64,000 nt of DNA, from contig JAEUIW010000003.1 in NCBI GenBank assembly GCA_016794925.1, positions 1-64,000 on the forward strand, read 5' to 3'. The notes under the pieces were generated by a model. It was not told where the DNA came from. It saw nothing but the letters and a program-made list of their open reading frames with translations, and did not search any database. Below are positions 35,714-45,213 of this stretch, one piece after another (positions within the stretch are counted from its first letter, which is position 1; each line of letters opens with the position of its first letter). The translations under genes were made by a program, and so were the position numbers. Source of the stretch: Phycisphaerae bacterium (GTDB lineage: Bacteria > Planctomycetota > Phycisphaerae > Phycisphaerales > UBA1924).

Positions 35714-37699
35714 GTGGCAATGTCCTACGCCACCGGCATGTCCGTGTTCCGGGTCGCGTCGATCGCTGGAATCTTCACTTCGTCGATGCTGCCGAGCCCG
35801 GTGCCGGCCGCGGTGTTTCCGACCGCCGCTCGCGCCGACCACCCGTGGGCGGCCCCGCCGCTGGACGCGAAGAGTGTTCGTGAAGGGACATACGCATCCA
35901 TCGATCGGCTCGTGGCGGCGGCATCGGAGGGTGAGCTGTCGGCCTGCATGGGCCGGCTGCAGGCCGAATTCGACGAGCTCGCGGCGGTTCCGGACGATGC
36001 CGCGCGCGCGGACCTCATCCGGCTGGCCGTGACGATTCGGCTGGGGCTGGTGCTGAAGGCCCTGCCGACGTCCGCGAGGGCCGAGGCCGCCGCGCTCCTC
36101 TCTGGCCGGCCGCGGCTCGGTCGCGAGCTGGCGCTGCTGATGAGGCCGCAGGCGGATCAGCCGTCGGCCTGCTTCCAGGTGCTGCGCGCGCTCGCGGCGT
36201 CCGATCCGCGGGGTCGAGAATCCAAGGACGGTGGTCTGCTGGAGCGGTTCGCGCCGCTCGCCGCGGCGATCGCCGTTGTGCATGATCGGCCGGTGCATAT
36301 ACGCGCCGAGCGGGCAGCATCGACGCGCGGCCCCAATCGGGCGGTCGCCCGGGAAGCGGTCGATCCTGCCGCGCTGTTCACATGGTTGACCGGCGCGGAC
36401 GGCGCGCTGGCCTTCGGCGCGGACGGATTGCCGTCGGACCTGTACGTGTACGTGGTCGACGCGCCGCTGACCGACCAGGAGCGGGCCTGGGCGTTGGCGC
36501 GCTACAAGGGTGATCGGCAAGTGGGGCGGCACTTCTTCGACGTGGTGTACGACACCGAGGCGTTCTTCAGCGGGAAGGACAAGCGCATCGAGGACCAGTC
36601 CTACACGCTGCAGAATCTCCTGAAGTTTGGCGGGGTCTGCGTCGACCAGGCGTACTTCGCGTCGAACGTCGGCAAGTCGATCGGGGTGCCGTCGGTGATC
36701 TTGTCGGCGCAGGGCGCCGGGCCCGGCCACGCGTGGGTCGGGTTCCTTGAGCTCCGCGGTAATTTCCCTTCGTGGAATTTTGAGAGCGGGAGGTACACGG
36801 AATACAAGAACCTGACGGGCACGGCGACCGATCCGCAGAGCGGCGAGCGGCTGACCGACGGCGAGCTTGTGCTCCTGACCGAGTTCGCGCGCCGACCCGA
36901 GGTCGACCGTTGGACGGCCATCGCGTTGACCGACGCGGCGACTCGGCTCGCCGATGCGGATCGTGCGTCGGGACGTGCTTCCGGGCCCGCCGGGCTCGCG
37001 CCGGGGACTCCGGGTGAGCCCGAGACGGGTCGGCGCGCGGCTCGGGTTGAGGCGGCCCAATCGTGGCTGCGACGCGCGGTGGACGCGGCGCCAACCTACG
37101 CGCGGGCCTGGCGGGAAGCGGCGCGGTTGAGCGCGGAGTTCAGTCTCGCCCGGCGCGCGGAATGGCAGGAAGCGGCGGTCGCGCTCGCGGGCGTGACGGC
37201 TCCGGCGTTCGTGGTCGAGATCCTGGACCCCATGATCGCGGCGGCCGCGACGCCGGCGGAGCGTGCCGCGCAGTGGGAGTTTGTCGCGCGGAAGCTGTCG
37301 GAGCGCGGCGGGATCGACGGCACCAAGCGATACGATCTCGCGGCACGCGTTCGCATCGCCCAGGGCGACATGTACGCCCGCGCGGGCGACGAGGACAACG
37401 CGCTGCGGGCGTACGACTTCGTGCTGGCGAAGCTCGTCAACGACACGGCCGAGGCGAGGGTCGCGTTGGAACGCGCAGAGTCCTTGTTCCAAGCACGGAA
37501 GGTCGCCCCGGACGTGGTGGCCTCGCACATGAAGGCCTGGTGGCAGAAAGCCCGGCGGCCGTCGGAGTCCGCGGCACGGTTCATGTCGTCGAGCAATTGG
37601 TTCATCCTCGGCCAGCGGGCGGCGTCGTGGCTTGTCCGTGCGGGCAAGAGCCGCGAGGCCGACGCGATACTCGCGCAGCTGCCCAAGCCCCCGCGATGA
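35714..37699 (+). CDS. Secreted transglutaminase-like protein with helical repeats
   Basis: A 661-residue protein with an N-terminal signal segment (about 10-35) followed by helical sequence, then a transglutaminase-like core: GGVCVDQAYFASNVGKSIGVP with Cys309 and GPGHAWVGF with His339, plus SWNFESGRYTEYKN that could supply the third residue. The C-terminal half (about 440-660) is Ala-rich and helical, resembling TPR-type repeats (ARAWREAARLSAEFS, QGDMYARAGDEDNALRAYDFV). Proteolysis or cross-linking in the periplasm is possible but unproven. Translation may start at the GTG 35714 or ATG 35720. Confidence 0.65.
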   Translation: MAMSYATGMSVFRVASIAGIFTSSMLPSPVPAAVFPTAARADHPWAAPPLDAKSVREGTYASIDRLVAAASEGELSACMGRLQAEFDELAAVPDDAARADLIRLAVTIRLGLVLKALPTSARAEAAALLSGRPRLGRELALLMRPQADQPSACFQVLRALAASDPRGRESKDGGLLERFAPLAAAIAVVHDRPVHIRAERAASTRGPNRAVAREAVDPAALFTWLTGADGALAFGADGLPSDLYVYVVDAPLTDQERAWALARYKGDRQVGRHFFDVVYDTEAFFSGKDKRIEDQSYTLQNLLKFGGVCVDQAYFASNVGKSIGVPSVILSAQGAGPGHAWVGFLELRGNFPSWNFESGRYTEYKNLTGTATDPQSGERLTDGELVLLTEFARRPEVDRWTAIALTDAATRLADADRASGRASGPAGLAPGTPGEPETGRRAARVEAAQSWLRRAVDAAPTYARAWREAARLSAEFSLARRAEWQEAAVALAGVTAPAFVVEILDPMIAAAATPAERAAQWEFVARKLSERGGIDGTKRYDLAARVRIAQGDMYARAGDEDNALRAYDFVLAKLVNDTAEARVALERAESLFQARKVAPDVVASHMKAWWQKARRPSESAARFMSSSNWFILGQRAASWLVRAGKSREADAILAQLPKPPR

Positions 37700-37746
37700 C
37701 CGTCCGTGCTGTCGGGGCACGCGCGGCGGCGGGCGTACCCTGCGCC

Positions 37747-38157
37747 ATGGTCACCATATCGGTCGTGTACGCGGGCCAGAAGAAATGCGACCTGACGCAC
37801 CCCGAGGGCGCGGTGCTGCGCACGGACGCGCCCAAGGACATCGGCGGCGACGCCACGGCGTTCAGCCCCACCGACCTGGTCGCCGCGGGTCTCGCGTCGT
37901 GCATCCTGACCACCATGGCGATGTTCGGTGAGCGGCACGGCTTGGACTTGAGTGGAGCGCGGGCCGCCGTCGAGAAGCACATGACGCAGCCGCCCCTGCC
38001 GCGACGCCTGGGCCGGTTGCCCGTGGTGGTCACGATCCCCGCGTCGAAGGTGCCGCCCGAGATGCGGGAGCGTCTGGAGAAGGTCGGTCACGCGTGCCCC
38101 GTCCACGCCAGCCTGCACCCCGAGGTGGATGCGCCCATCGCGTTCCGCTACGTCTGA
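37747..38157 (+). CDS. OsmC/Ohr-family protein
   Basis: A 136-residue protein of the OsmC superfamily, thiol peroxidases reducing organic hydroperoxides. The two reactive cysteines are Cys52 (LASCILTT) and Cys117 (HACPVHASL), and DLVAAGLASC is the conserved helix. Subfamily assignment (OsmC, Ohr or YhfA type) is uncertain; the short N-terminus and SPTDLVAAGLASC favour the OsmC/YhfA side. The ATG at 37747 begins the first beta strand. Confidence 0.87.
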   Translation: MVTISVVYAGQKKCDLTHPEGAVLRTDAPKDIGGDATAFSPTDLVAAGLASCILTTMAMFGERHGLDLSGARAAVEKHMTQPPLPRRLGRLPVVVTIPASKVPPEMRERLEKVGHACPVHASLHPEVDAPIAFRYV

Positions 38158-38229
38158 ATCGAAGCGCGCGCGTCCGAGCGCGGGGCGGCTGCCCTCGGGG
38201 CCCGCGGCGCCACCTACGCTTGCGTCCGG

Positions 38230-39882
38230 ATGCCCCCCTTCAAGATCGCCATCGTGGGACGCCCCAACGTGGGCAAGAGCTCGCTCATCAACATGATGGC
38301 GCGGAGCCGCGTGTCCATCGTTGATCCGACGCCCGGGGTGACACGCGATCGGGTCGCGGCCACGATTCGGCTCGAGCCCCCCGACGGGGTGAGCCAGGCT
38401 TCCGACGTGCGGGTGCTGGAGGTGATCGACACCGGCGGGTACGGCGTGTACACCGCCGAGGGGCGGCGCGTGGACGACGCGGGTGTCGATCTCAAGGCCC
38501 TCACCGACCCCATCGAACGTCAGATCGCACGCGCGATCGGCGAAGCGGACCTCGTGCTGTTCGTGGTGGACGCGCAGGCGGGCGTGACCGCGAACGATCA
38601 GGCCGTCGCGGAGCTGCTTCGCCAGCGCCGCAGCGTTGGCAAGGAGCGGCGCGCGGACACGCCGGTGGTGGTCGTGGCCAACAAGGTCGACGCGATCCGG
38701 TGGGAGTCCGACGCGGCCGAGGCCAACGGGCTCGGATTCGGCGAGCCGCTGATGGTGTCGGCGAAGAACAACTACCGTCGGCGCGAGTTCCTCGACGCGC
38801 TGTACGGCAAGGTGCTCGAACTGGAGCGCGCGCGAGCCGGGGTCGGGGCGGCGCGGCGTGGAAAGAAAATGAGCCCGGCGCCCGAGCCCGACGCTGGGCC
38901 GGGTCCCGCTCCCGGCGCGTCGGCCTTCCCGGACATGAGGCTGGCGATCATCGGCAAGCGCAACGCCGGCAAGAGCTCGCTCATCAACACGCTCGCGGGC
39001 GAGGAACGCGTGATCGTCTCCGAGATCGCCGGCACCACGCGCGACGCGATCGACGTCCGCTTCGAGATGGACGGTCGCGCGCTGCTCGCCATCGACACCG
39101 CGGGCCTGCGGCGGCGCAAGAGCTTCGCCGACCGCGTGGAGCACTTCGCCGCGGAGCGCGCCCAGGCCGCCATCGCCCGGGCCGACGTCGTGCTGCTGCT
39201 GGTCGATGCCACCGAGCCCATCTCGCAGGTCGACCAGCATCTGGCGAAGCTGGTCGAGAAGGCCTCCAAACCCGTGGTGATCGTCGTCAACAAGTGGGAC
39301 CTGGTCGAGGGGCGGAAGATCACCATCACCTTCCGCGGCAAGCGCCGGCGCGTGACCATCGACCCCGAGCACTACGAGGGTTACCTGCGCGAGGAATTCA
39401 AGGGCCTGCTGTTCGCGCCCATCTCGTTCATCTCGGCCCTGGCGGGCACGAACATCAGGGAGACCATGCACCTGGCGTTCGAGCTCTTCGAGCAATCCCG
39501 CACGCGTGCCACCACCGGGCAGCTCAACCGCATCGTCCGGCGTGTGCTCGAGGAGCGCGGCCCGGCGTCCAAGCTCGGCACGTTCGCGAAGGTCCTGTAC
39601 GTCGCCCAGGTCAGCGTGCAGCCCCCGAAGATCGTTTGCGTCGTCAACAAGCCGCAGCTCTTCACCGCCAACTACAAGCGCTTCCTGCTCAACCGCTTGC
39701 GCGAAGAGCTGCCCTTCGGCGAGGTCCCGATCGAGCTGGTCATCAAGGCCCGGTCCGGTCGCGACGCGGTCGAGCACGACCACCCCGACGCCCCCGTGCG
39801 GGTCCGCGCCAAGCCCGGGCGCGCCGGCATGGAAGTGGACGGCGAGGAGGTGTCCGTGTCGGACCTCTTCGAGGACGACTGA
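38230..39882 (+). CDS. der: Ribosome-assembly GTPase Der
   Basis: Essential double GTPase for 50S subunit maturation. The 550-residue protein has a first G domain with GRPNVGKSS (about 10-18), DTGG and NKVD, and a second with GKRNAGKSS (about 242-250), DTAGLRRRKS and NKWDL, followed by the KH-like C-terminal domain (about 440-530). It is somewhat longer than the usual 450-490 because of inserts in domain 1 and a 35-residue Pro/Ala linker between the two G domains. It is convergent with the signalling operon with 11 bases between. Confidence 0.95.
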   Translation: MPPFKIAIVGRPNVGKSSLINMMARSRVSIVDPTPGVTRDRVAATIRLEPPDGVSQASDVRVLEVIDTGGYGVYTAEGRRVDDAGVDLKALTDPIERQIARAIGEADLVLFVVDAQAGVTANDQAVAELLRQRRSVGKERRADTPVVVVANKVDAIRWESDAAEANGLGFGEPLMVSAKNNYRRREFLDALYGKVLELERARAGVGAARRGKKMSPAPEPDAGPGPAPGASAFPDMRLAIIGKRNAGKSSLINTLAGEERVIVSEIAGTTRDAIDVRFEMDGRALLAIDTAGLRRRKSFADRVEHFAAERAQAAIARADVVLLLVDATEPISQVDQHLAKLVEKASKPVVIVVNKWDLVEGRKITITFRGKRRRVTIDPEHYEGYLREEFKGLLFAPISFISALAGTNIRETMHLAFELFEQSRTRATTGQLNRIVRRVLEERGPASKLGTFAKVLYVAQVSVQPPKIVCVVNKPQLFTANYKRFLLNRLREELPFGEVPIELVIKARSGRDAVEHDHPDAPVRVRAKPGRAGMEVDGEEVSVSDLFEDD

Positions 39883-39893
39883 TCCGCGCCCGC

Positions 39894-41063
39894 TCAGGCG
39901 GCCAGGCCGCCCGAATCCTCGTCGTCGCGTTCGACCGGATCGCCGGGCATTCCCCATTTGTCCTTCGGCAGATGGCGGTGGTGCACCTGGATCACCCTTG
40001 CCAACTGCGCCGCGAAGAGATCGGCCAGCGCCGGCAGTGCCTGCACGAGCGCGGGCGGGAACGGTGTCCCGCGGTCGCGGAACAGCAGGGCGATCGCCAG
40101 GCACTCGCCCGCGTGGCGGCAGGGAATCGCCAGGAGCGAGGACCCCTGGAGCCACTGCCCCGAGTCGCCCACCATGTCCTCCAGTTCCGCCGGATCCGTG
40201 TACAGCACCGGACGCTCGTGACGCTCGAATCGCGGGGCGACCGCGTTGGCGAGGTGATCGAGCAGGACCTCGGCCGTGTCCTTCGGACAGTCGTAGTTGA
40301 CGTACGCGCCCAGCGAGAAATCGCCGCTGGCGCCCGGCAGGAACACCGCGCCGTTGGTCGGGCCGGTTCGCGCCAGGATGAACTCGAGCTTCTTCCGCAG
40401 CAGCGACTCGATGTCCAGCTCATTGCGGATGAGCCGCTGAAACTCCGCCGCGGGACCGGTCAGCTTCGGCCCGGCGCGCCGCCCGCCCTTGCTCGTCGGC
40501 CGCGCGTCGCTCGGCTCGGCCGGCGCCCCCGCCGGCTCGCGGACACAGTCGGGCTCGGGCTCGAACTGCCGCAACGCCGCCGCCACACGCTCCAGCAACG
40601 CGTTGCCCTCGATCGGCCCGGCGAGCAGGTCCGAGGCGCCCGAGCGGATCGCCGCCACCGCTTCGTCCAGCGTGGCGCTGGGCGAGACCAGCAGCGTCGC
40701 GACGTGCGCCTCGCGCAGCGCCGGCATCAGGTCGAGGCCGGAACCGTCAGGGAGTTCCATGTCCACCAGCACCAGCCGGTACGGCTCCGCTCCCGCTTGC
40801 GGTCCCTGGATCACCGCCCGGGCCGCCGACAGCGAGCCCGCCTGCACGCACGCCAGGTCGATCCGCGCGAGCAGCGGGGAGAGCGAGGCCGCCCGCGAAG
40901 CGTCCGACGATACGATCAGGGCTCGGCCGCCGCGTACCGGGCAGTGACCCCCACCGCCCGCGTTCGTGTCGGCCCGCTGCCGCCGCGGCAGCGGGTTCGG
41001 CGGCGTCGATGGCGAGGGTTGCGGAGATGAAGGTGGGGGTGGGGGGGGTGGGGTCGGGGGCAT
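39894..41063 (-). CDS. Receiver plus GAF-like signalling protein
   Basis: A 389-residue protein with an extreme proline-rich N-terminus (about 2-28), a receiver-type domain (about 46-165) with LVLVDMELPDGSG (phospho-acceptor Asp101) and acidic Asp54, then a GAF-like domain (about 190-360: LIRNELDIESLLRKKLEFIL, GAVFLPGASGDFSLGAYVN, LLAIPCRHAGECLAIALLFRDR). No output domain is visible. The ATG at 41063 follows GAGGAGCGACC. It is the third gene of a three-gene operon with an HDOD protein and an HTH/pseudo-receiver protein. Confidence 0.78.
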   Translation of the reverse strand: MPPTPPPPPPPSSPQPSPSTPPNPLPRRQRADTNAGGGGHCPVRGGRALIVSSDASRAASLSPLLARIDLACVQAGSLSAARAVIQGPQAGAEPYRLVLVDMELPDGSGLDLMPALREAHVATLLVSPSATLDEAVAAIRSGASDLLAGPIEGNALLERVAAALRQFEPEPDCVREPAGAPAEPSDARPTSKGGRRAGPKLTGPAAEFQRLIRNELDIESLLRKKLEFILARTGPTNGAVFLPGASGDFSLGAYVNYDCPKDTAEVLLDHLANAVAPRFERHERPVLYTDPAELEDMVGDSGQWLQGSSLLAIPCRHAGECLAIALLFRDRGTPFPPALVQALPALADLFAAQLARVIQVHHRHLPKDKWGMPGDPVERDDEDSGGLAA

Positions 41064-41089
41064 GGTCGCTCCTCTCGCTCTTCCGCGGC

Positions 41090-43150
41090 TCACGCGGCCT
41101 TCGCGTTCACGCTCGGCAGGTGCCACCGCCAGTCGCTCAGCACCACGGTCCACGGGCCCGGCTCGGGCGGTTCCTGCGGCGCTCGGGCGCCGGAGTACTC
41201 CCGGTCAGAGTCCGCGGGACCTGGTCCCGAGTCCGATCCCGACGGCTCGCCCGCGAATCCGATCGAGCCGGTATGCTCGCCGGGCGGGCCGTCGTCCCGA
41301 ACCACGATCAACAGTCGGTCATTCGGGTCCCGACTTTCAACGCTCAGGTCAACTCGCGCGAATGCGGAGTCGAGCAGGGCCCGGCTCACGAGTTCTGAGA
41401 CCGCCAGGGTGAGCGGTTCTCGGTCCGCGCGCACCAGGTTGATCCCCTCCGGAACATGCACGCGCACGGGCTTCGACCACGCGAGCTCGGCGTCCCCGCG
41501 GCTCTCGAGCTCGCGTCGGGTCCGTGCCACCGCCAGCGCCAGCAGCTCGGGCAGGCTGACGCCCGAGAACGGAACGGTCCGGTGCGGCGCGGCATCGGGG
41601 CCCGGGCGCTCTCGCAGTTCGCGGGACGCCAGCGCCAGCCGCTCGGCCAGCCGCCGCGCGCCCTGCTGGCGAAGGCCGCAACGCAACCCGCACGCCCAGG
41701 CCGCGACCAGCGCCGCCGTCCAGGGGTCCTCTCGATCAATGGTCCCCGCGTGCAGGAGCGCGGCGCTCATTCCGGCCTGAGAGACCGATGCGCGGCGCGC
41801 GTCCCCCGCGACGACGGTCAGCATCCCCCAGGCCTCCGTCACGTGCCCGCCTGCTCCCGCACGCACGCGGGAGGTCACCGCGCGTGCATCTTCGCGCGCC
41901 AGGGATTCCACGAGGGAAGCACCGGTCGTCGATGCGATCTCGTGGGCATCGGTCGCGTTCGCAGGGCACCACAACAGGGGCCCGCCCGATGAAACCTGCA
42001 TCACCACCCCGCAGTCCGCGCCCACCACCGCACGGGCCGATCGTGCCACCGCCAGCGCCGCTTCGGATGGGGAGGCCAGTTCCGTCGCGATCCGCAGGAA
42101 CGAGGCCGTCGCGCGTCCCAGCGCTTCGGCGCGCCTGGTCCGTTCGGAACGATCGCCGAGCCGTCGGTTCAGCGTCCCCAGCCGCGCGTTCGCCAGCGCG
42201 ATCGAATCGAGCATCGCTTCGACGCTCGTGCGTTCCTCGATCCCGAGGTCCGCGCACCGGCGGGCGAACATCTCGTGCACGCGGGCCGAGCAGGCCTCGG
42301 CGTCGTCCCATCCCAGGCCGCTGCCGGCCAGGAGGCGCGCGGCCTGATCCGCTTCGGTCCCGTCGCCCGGACGCCCGAGGTGCAGGTGATGGGACAGGAG
42401 GTTCGCCCCGCCGACCACCGCGACCAGCCCGCGCGCCGGCGAGTCCGGCAGATGCGACCACGGCGTCGCGTGCAGCGACATCGCGCCGATGAGCGATCCC
42501 GGCAGGCCCCAATGATCCCCCAGCCGGGCCCCCGCCTCGTGATGATCCAGGCCCAGCAGGCGCCGTTCCGCGGCGGCGCTCCCGCCCGCGGCCGCAACCC
42601 GCTCATAGGCCTTGGGCAGAAGCAGGTGGAGAACCAACTTGCCCAGGTCATGAACGAGCCCCGCCGTGAACGCCTCCTCGGGCAAGACCTTCGAGCCGGT
42701 GTGCTCGCGCGCCAGGAGCTCCGCGGCGCACGCCGTGGCGAGCGAGTGTTTCCAGAACCCGACCCGGTCGAATCCGCTCGGGCTCTCGCCCGTGCAGCGG
42801 TTCATCAACTCGTAGATGCTCACGCTGAGCACGGCCGACCGAACGGCCTCAAGTCCCAGCAGCACAACCGCGCGCTTGACCGTCGTGACTCCCGGGCTCA
42901 CACCCCGGTCGGCGCGCCGGCAGAGCGAGAGGATCCGACCGGTAAGAGCCGGATCGGCCTCCAGCAGCCGGATGATCTCGCCAAGGTCCGCCTCGTCGTC
43001 GGCGCTGGCCGACAACAGCCGCATCGCCACCGGCGAGAGGGTCGGGAGCGTCTCGAGTTCCCGCAGGATCAGCGCAACGTGGGCGGGCGACTTCGGGTCG
43101 GGGCGGGTCGGCGTCCCCCGCGCGTCGTGCTCCGCTTCGGCTCGCCCCAT
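41090..43150 (-). CDS. HDOD domain protein with GAF-like and ATPase-like C-terminal regions
   Basis: A 686-residue protein. The HDOD domain spans about 20-230 (LETLPTLSPVAMRLLSASAD, AVVLLGLEAVRSAVLSVSIYEL, GLVHDLGKLVLHLLLP), a regulatory HD-like fold. A middle part (about 330-470) looks GAF-like, and the C-terminus (about 560-640) contains LTLAVSELVSRALLDSAFARVDLSV and LLIVVRDDGPPGEHTG, like the N and G1 boxes of histidine-kinase ATPases, without a phosphorylatable His box seen. Start and upstream stop are one base apart, so translation is coupled to the HTH gene before it. Confidence 0.78.
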   Translation of the reverse strand: MGRAEAEHDARGTPTRPDPKSPAHVALILRELETLPTLSPVAMRLLSASADDEADLGEIIRLLEADPALTGRILSLCRRADRGVSPGVTTVKRAVVLLGLEAVRSAVLSVSIYELMNRCTGESPSGFDRVGFWKHSLATACAAELLAREHTGSKVLPEEAFTAGLVHDLGKLVLHLLLPKAYERVAAAGGSAAAERRLLGLDHHEAGARLGDHWGLPGSLIGAMSLHATPWSHLPDSPARGLVAVVGGANLLSHHLHLGRPGDGTEADQAARLLAGSGLGWDDAEACSARVHEMFARRCADLGIEERTSVEAMLDSIALANARLGTLNRRLGDRSERTRRAEALGRATASFLRIATELASPSEAALAVARSARAVVGADCGVVMQVSSGGPLLWCPANATDAHEIASTTGASLVESLAREDARAVTSRVRAGAGGHVTEAWGMLTVVAGDARRASVSQAGMSAALLHAGTIDREDPWTAALVAAWACGLRCGLRQQGARRLAERLALASRELRERPGPDAAPHRTVPFSGVSLPELLALAVARTRRELESRGDAELAWSKPVRVHVPEGINLVRADREPLTLAVSELVSRALLDSAFARVDLSVESRDPNDRLLIVVRDDGPPGEHTGSIGFAGEPSGSDSGPGPADSDREYSGARAPQEPPEPGPWTVVLSDWRWHLPSVNAKAA

Positions 43151-43151
43151 T

Positions 43152-43817
43152 TCAGCCTCCCCCGCCCTTGAGCGCCGTCCGGATCCGCTCGGCCAGACCA
43201 TCCGTGTCCGGCAGGGCGGCCCTTGAAGCGTCGCTCTCGCCCCGTCCCGGCGCCGGGCTCGGCCGTTGGTTGCCGAGCACCAGCAGCCGCATGCCCGCGA
43301 GGCTCTCGTCATCGCGCAGCCGCGTTCGCAGCTGCTCGGCGTCCAGCCCCGGCACGCTCGGATCGAGCGCCAGCACATGCGGCCGGAACGTCTCGACGCT
43401 CCGGCCCGCCTCGAAGGCGTCGCCGACGACCTGGCTCTCGATCGATCCGCGCGCATCCAGCGCGGTTTTCACACGCAGCGCGAGCGGGCGATTCCGGACG
43501 CCCGGGCTCACCACGAGCACGCGCGTGCACGCACCCTCCGCTGTCGTGCCACGATCGGGCACGGTGCCCGACGTCGGGATTCCGTTCTCATGCATGAACC
43601 GGATCAGTTCGGCCCGCGGGATCCGCCTGAAACGGGAGCCCGGCACGCGGAACCCACCCAGCCGTCCCGCATCGAAGCACCGGATGATGGTCTGCTGCGA
43701 GACCTTGCACAGCCGGGCAACCTCGCCCGTGGTGAACGTTTTCTTTTCACCCAAGCTGTTCGCGGCGGTGGCTCCCCCCTCGTCAGGCGTCTCGATGGGC
43801 CGGTCGGGCAACGGCAT
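43152..43817 (-). CDS. HTH DNA-binding protein with pseudo-receiver domain
   Basis: A 221-residue protein. Residues 26-80 (TTGEVARLCKVSQQTIIRCF, GGFRVPGSRFRRIPRAELIRF) form a MerR/excisionase-type winged helix. Residues 98-215 resemble a receiver domain: Asp152 in LALDPSVPG sits at the phospho-acceptor place, but the acidic pair after the first strand is replaced by Ser-Pro (VVSPG), so phosphorylation is doubtful. It heads the operon with the HDOD and receiver-GAF genes and likely regulates it or a downstream regulon. Confidence 0.78.
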   Translation of the reverse strand: MPLPDRPIETPDEGGATAANSLGEKKTFTTGEVARLCKVSQQTIIRCFDAGRLGGFRVPGSRFRRIPRAELIRFMHENGIPTSGTVPDRGTTAEGACTRVLVVSPGVRNRPLALRVKTALDARGSIESQVVGDAFEAGRSVETFRPHVLALDPSVPGLDAEQLRTRLRDDESLAGMRLLVLGNQRPSPAPGRGESDASRAALPDTDGLAERIRTALKGGGG

Positions 43818-44019
43818 AGGGGAGGTCCGCGCGAGCGCACACCGAACCCCGGTCGCGCCACAAACGCGCCCGAAGGGTCCGAGGGGATCAGACGGTCATT
43901 CTTCGGCCCGAAAAACCGCCCACTTCATCACATGGCGAAGCTGCGACGGATATGCCGGTCGGACGGGAGTTTCCGTCGGCCGGCCCGAATCGGGGCCGGA
44001 GGTCGCCGGCGTGAGCCAC

Positions 44020-44760
44020 TCAACGGCGCGGATGCCGAGCCTTCCAGAGCGTGACCGCTTCGGGGGGCCGAGGGTAGAGTGGTTCGAGCTCATCCGTTGG
44101 AATTGGGTCGGACGCGGCCGCCGCCTCCAGCACCGCGACCGGGTCGAAGCGGGGCTCGGCAAGTCGGATGCCGAGTCGGGATACCTCCTCACGCATGGCA
44201 AGCGGAAGGAAACGGTCCGCGATGAACGCCGCCGGACAGTCGAGGTCGGGTCGGAGAAACGCGCGCAGACCAGCAGCATCCACCAGTCCCGCGCGCGCGG
44301 TCGCGCGGCCCCGCAGGATCGAGATCCACGCGGAGTCTTCCTTTCCGGCTAACGCGACCGCGACACACGGTTCGTCATTCCCTTGAACAGGGGTATCTTG
44401 GCGTTCCGCGATTCGCCGCGCCAAGGCCACGGCCGTGTCGACGCTCACGCATTCCGCGCCCGCGGCAAAGCAGATCATCTTGGCGGTCGCCACCGCGATT
44501 CGGAGCGATGTGTACCCCCCCGGTCCGCGTGAGATCGCGACGCGGCGTAGCTCCGAGGCGCGGTGGCCGCAGCGGCGCAGGACCCGGTCGATGGCGCCGG
44601 CCAGGTCGTCGTGGTGCCGTGACGTGGGCCTCAGAGGCTCGATCCCAAGCACCTCCGGAGGGCTGCTCGGGCCGTGCAGCACGCCCAACGCCACGCCCGG
44701 TGCGGGCGAGGTGCTTGACGATGGGTTGCTGGTCTCGATGGCAAGCGTGAGCGTCGGCAT
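44020..44760 (-). CDS. tsaB: tRNA threonylcarbamoyladenosine biosynthesis protein TsaB
   Basis: ASKHA-fold partner of TsaD needed for t6A modification at position 37 of ANN-decoding tRNAs. The 246-residue protein starts LTLAIETSN and has the diagnostic VAISRGPGGYTSLRIAVATAKMI segment and CVSVDTAVALA. The N-terminal loop (about 13-40) is longer than usual and Pro/Ser-rich. Other members (tsaC, tsaD, tsaE) are not in this window. It lies 12 bases after arfB on the same strand, probably in one transcript. Confidence 0.9.
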   Translation of the reverse strand: MPTLTLAIETSNPSSSTSPAPGVALGVLHGPSSPPEVLGIEPLRPTSRHHDDLAGAIDRVLRRCGHRASELRRVAISRGPGGYTSLRIAVATAKMICFAAGAECVSVDTAVALARRIAERQDTPVQGNDEPCVAVALAGKEDSAWISILRGRATARAGLVDAAGLRAFLRPDLDCPAAFIADRFLPLAMREEVSRLGIRLAEPRFDPVAVLEAAAASDPIPTDELEPLYPRPPEAVTLWKARHPRR

Positions 44761-44772
44761 GAGTTCGCTGGG

Positions 44773-45213
44773 TCAGTCCTGGTCCTCTCGCCGAAGGCGC
44801 TTGACGCGCGCGCGGACACGTTTTCCCTCGAGACGTCGCTCGACGCTGGAGCGCGTCGGCCTTGACTTCCGACGTGGCTTGGGCGGCGGCAGGCTGGCCA
44901 GCGTCAGTTCGCGGAGCCGGCGGATGCAGGCGTCCCGGTTCCTGCTCTGCGATCGGTGTTCATCGCACTCGATGATCAGCGTCGATCCGCCGACAACGAG
45001 GTGGCCCGCCGCGCGCGCGAGACGGTCACGGGCCGCGCGCGGGATCGGGAGGTCCGCCAGATCGACGCGAAGTTCGGCCTTCGTGGAGCGTTTGTTGACG
45101 TTCTGCCCGCCCGGTCCCGATGCGCGCGCGAACGCGAATCGCAGCAGGTGCGACGGGATCACGAGCCCGTGCCCGAGCGCGACACTGTTTGCGGGCTCCG
45201 AGTCGTTGGCCAT
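44773..45213 (-). CDS. arfB: Alternative ribosome-rescue factor ArfB (YaeJ-type peptidyl-tRNA hydrolase)
   Basis: A 146-residue release-factor-like protein with the catalytic GGQ at 35-37 (FARASGPGGQNVNKRSTKAEL) and a basic C-terminal tail (KPRRKSRPTRSSVERRLEGKR) that enters the mRNA channel of stalled ribosomes. It lacks the codon-recognition domain of RF1/RF2, as in ArfB. Upstream of tsaB and divergent from the outer-membrane protein gene. Confidence 0.93.
   Translation of the reverse strand: MANDSEPANSVALGHGLVIPSHLLRFAFARASGPGGQNVNKRSTKAELRVDLADLPIPRAARDRLARAAGHLVVGGSTLIIECDEHRSQSRNRDACIRRLRELTLASLPPPKPRRKSRPTRSSVERRLEGKRVRARVKRLRREDQD

Noticed and set aside
37096-40155. A 1019-residue minus-strand open frame
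   Set aside because: It lies opposite osmC-like and der genes with strong motifs; its product is Arg/His/Leu-rich low complexity typical of an antisense shadow.
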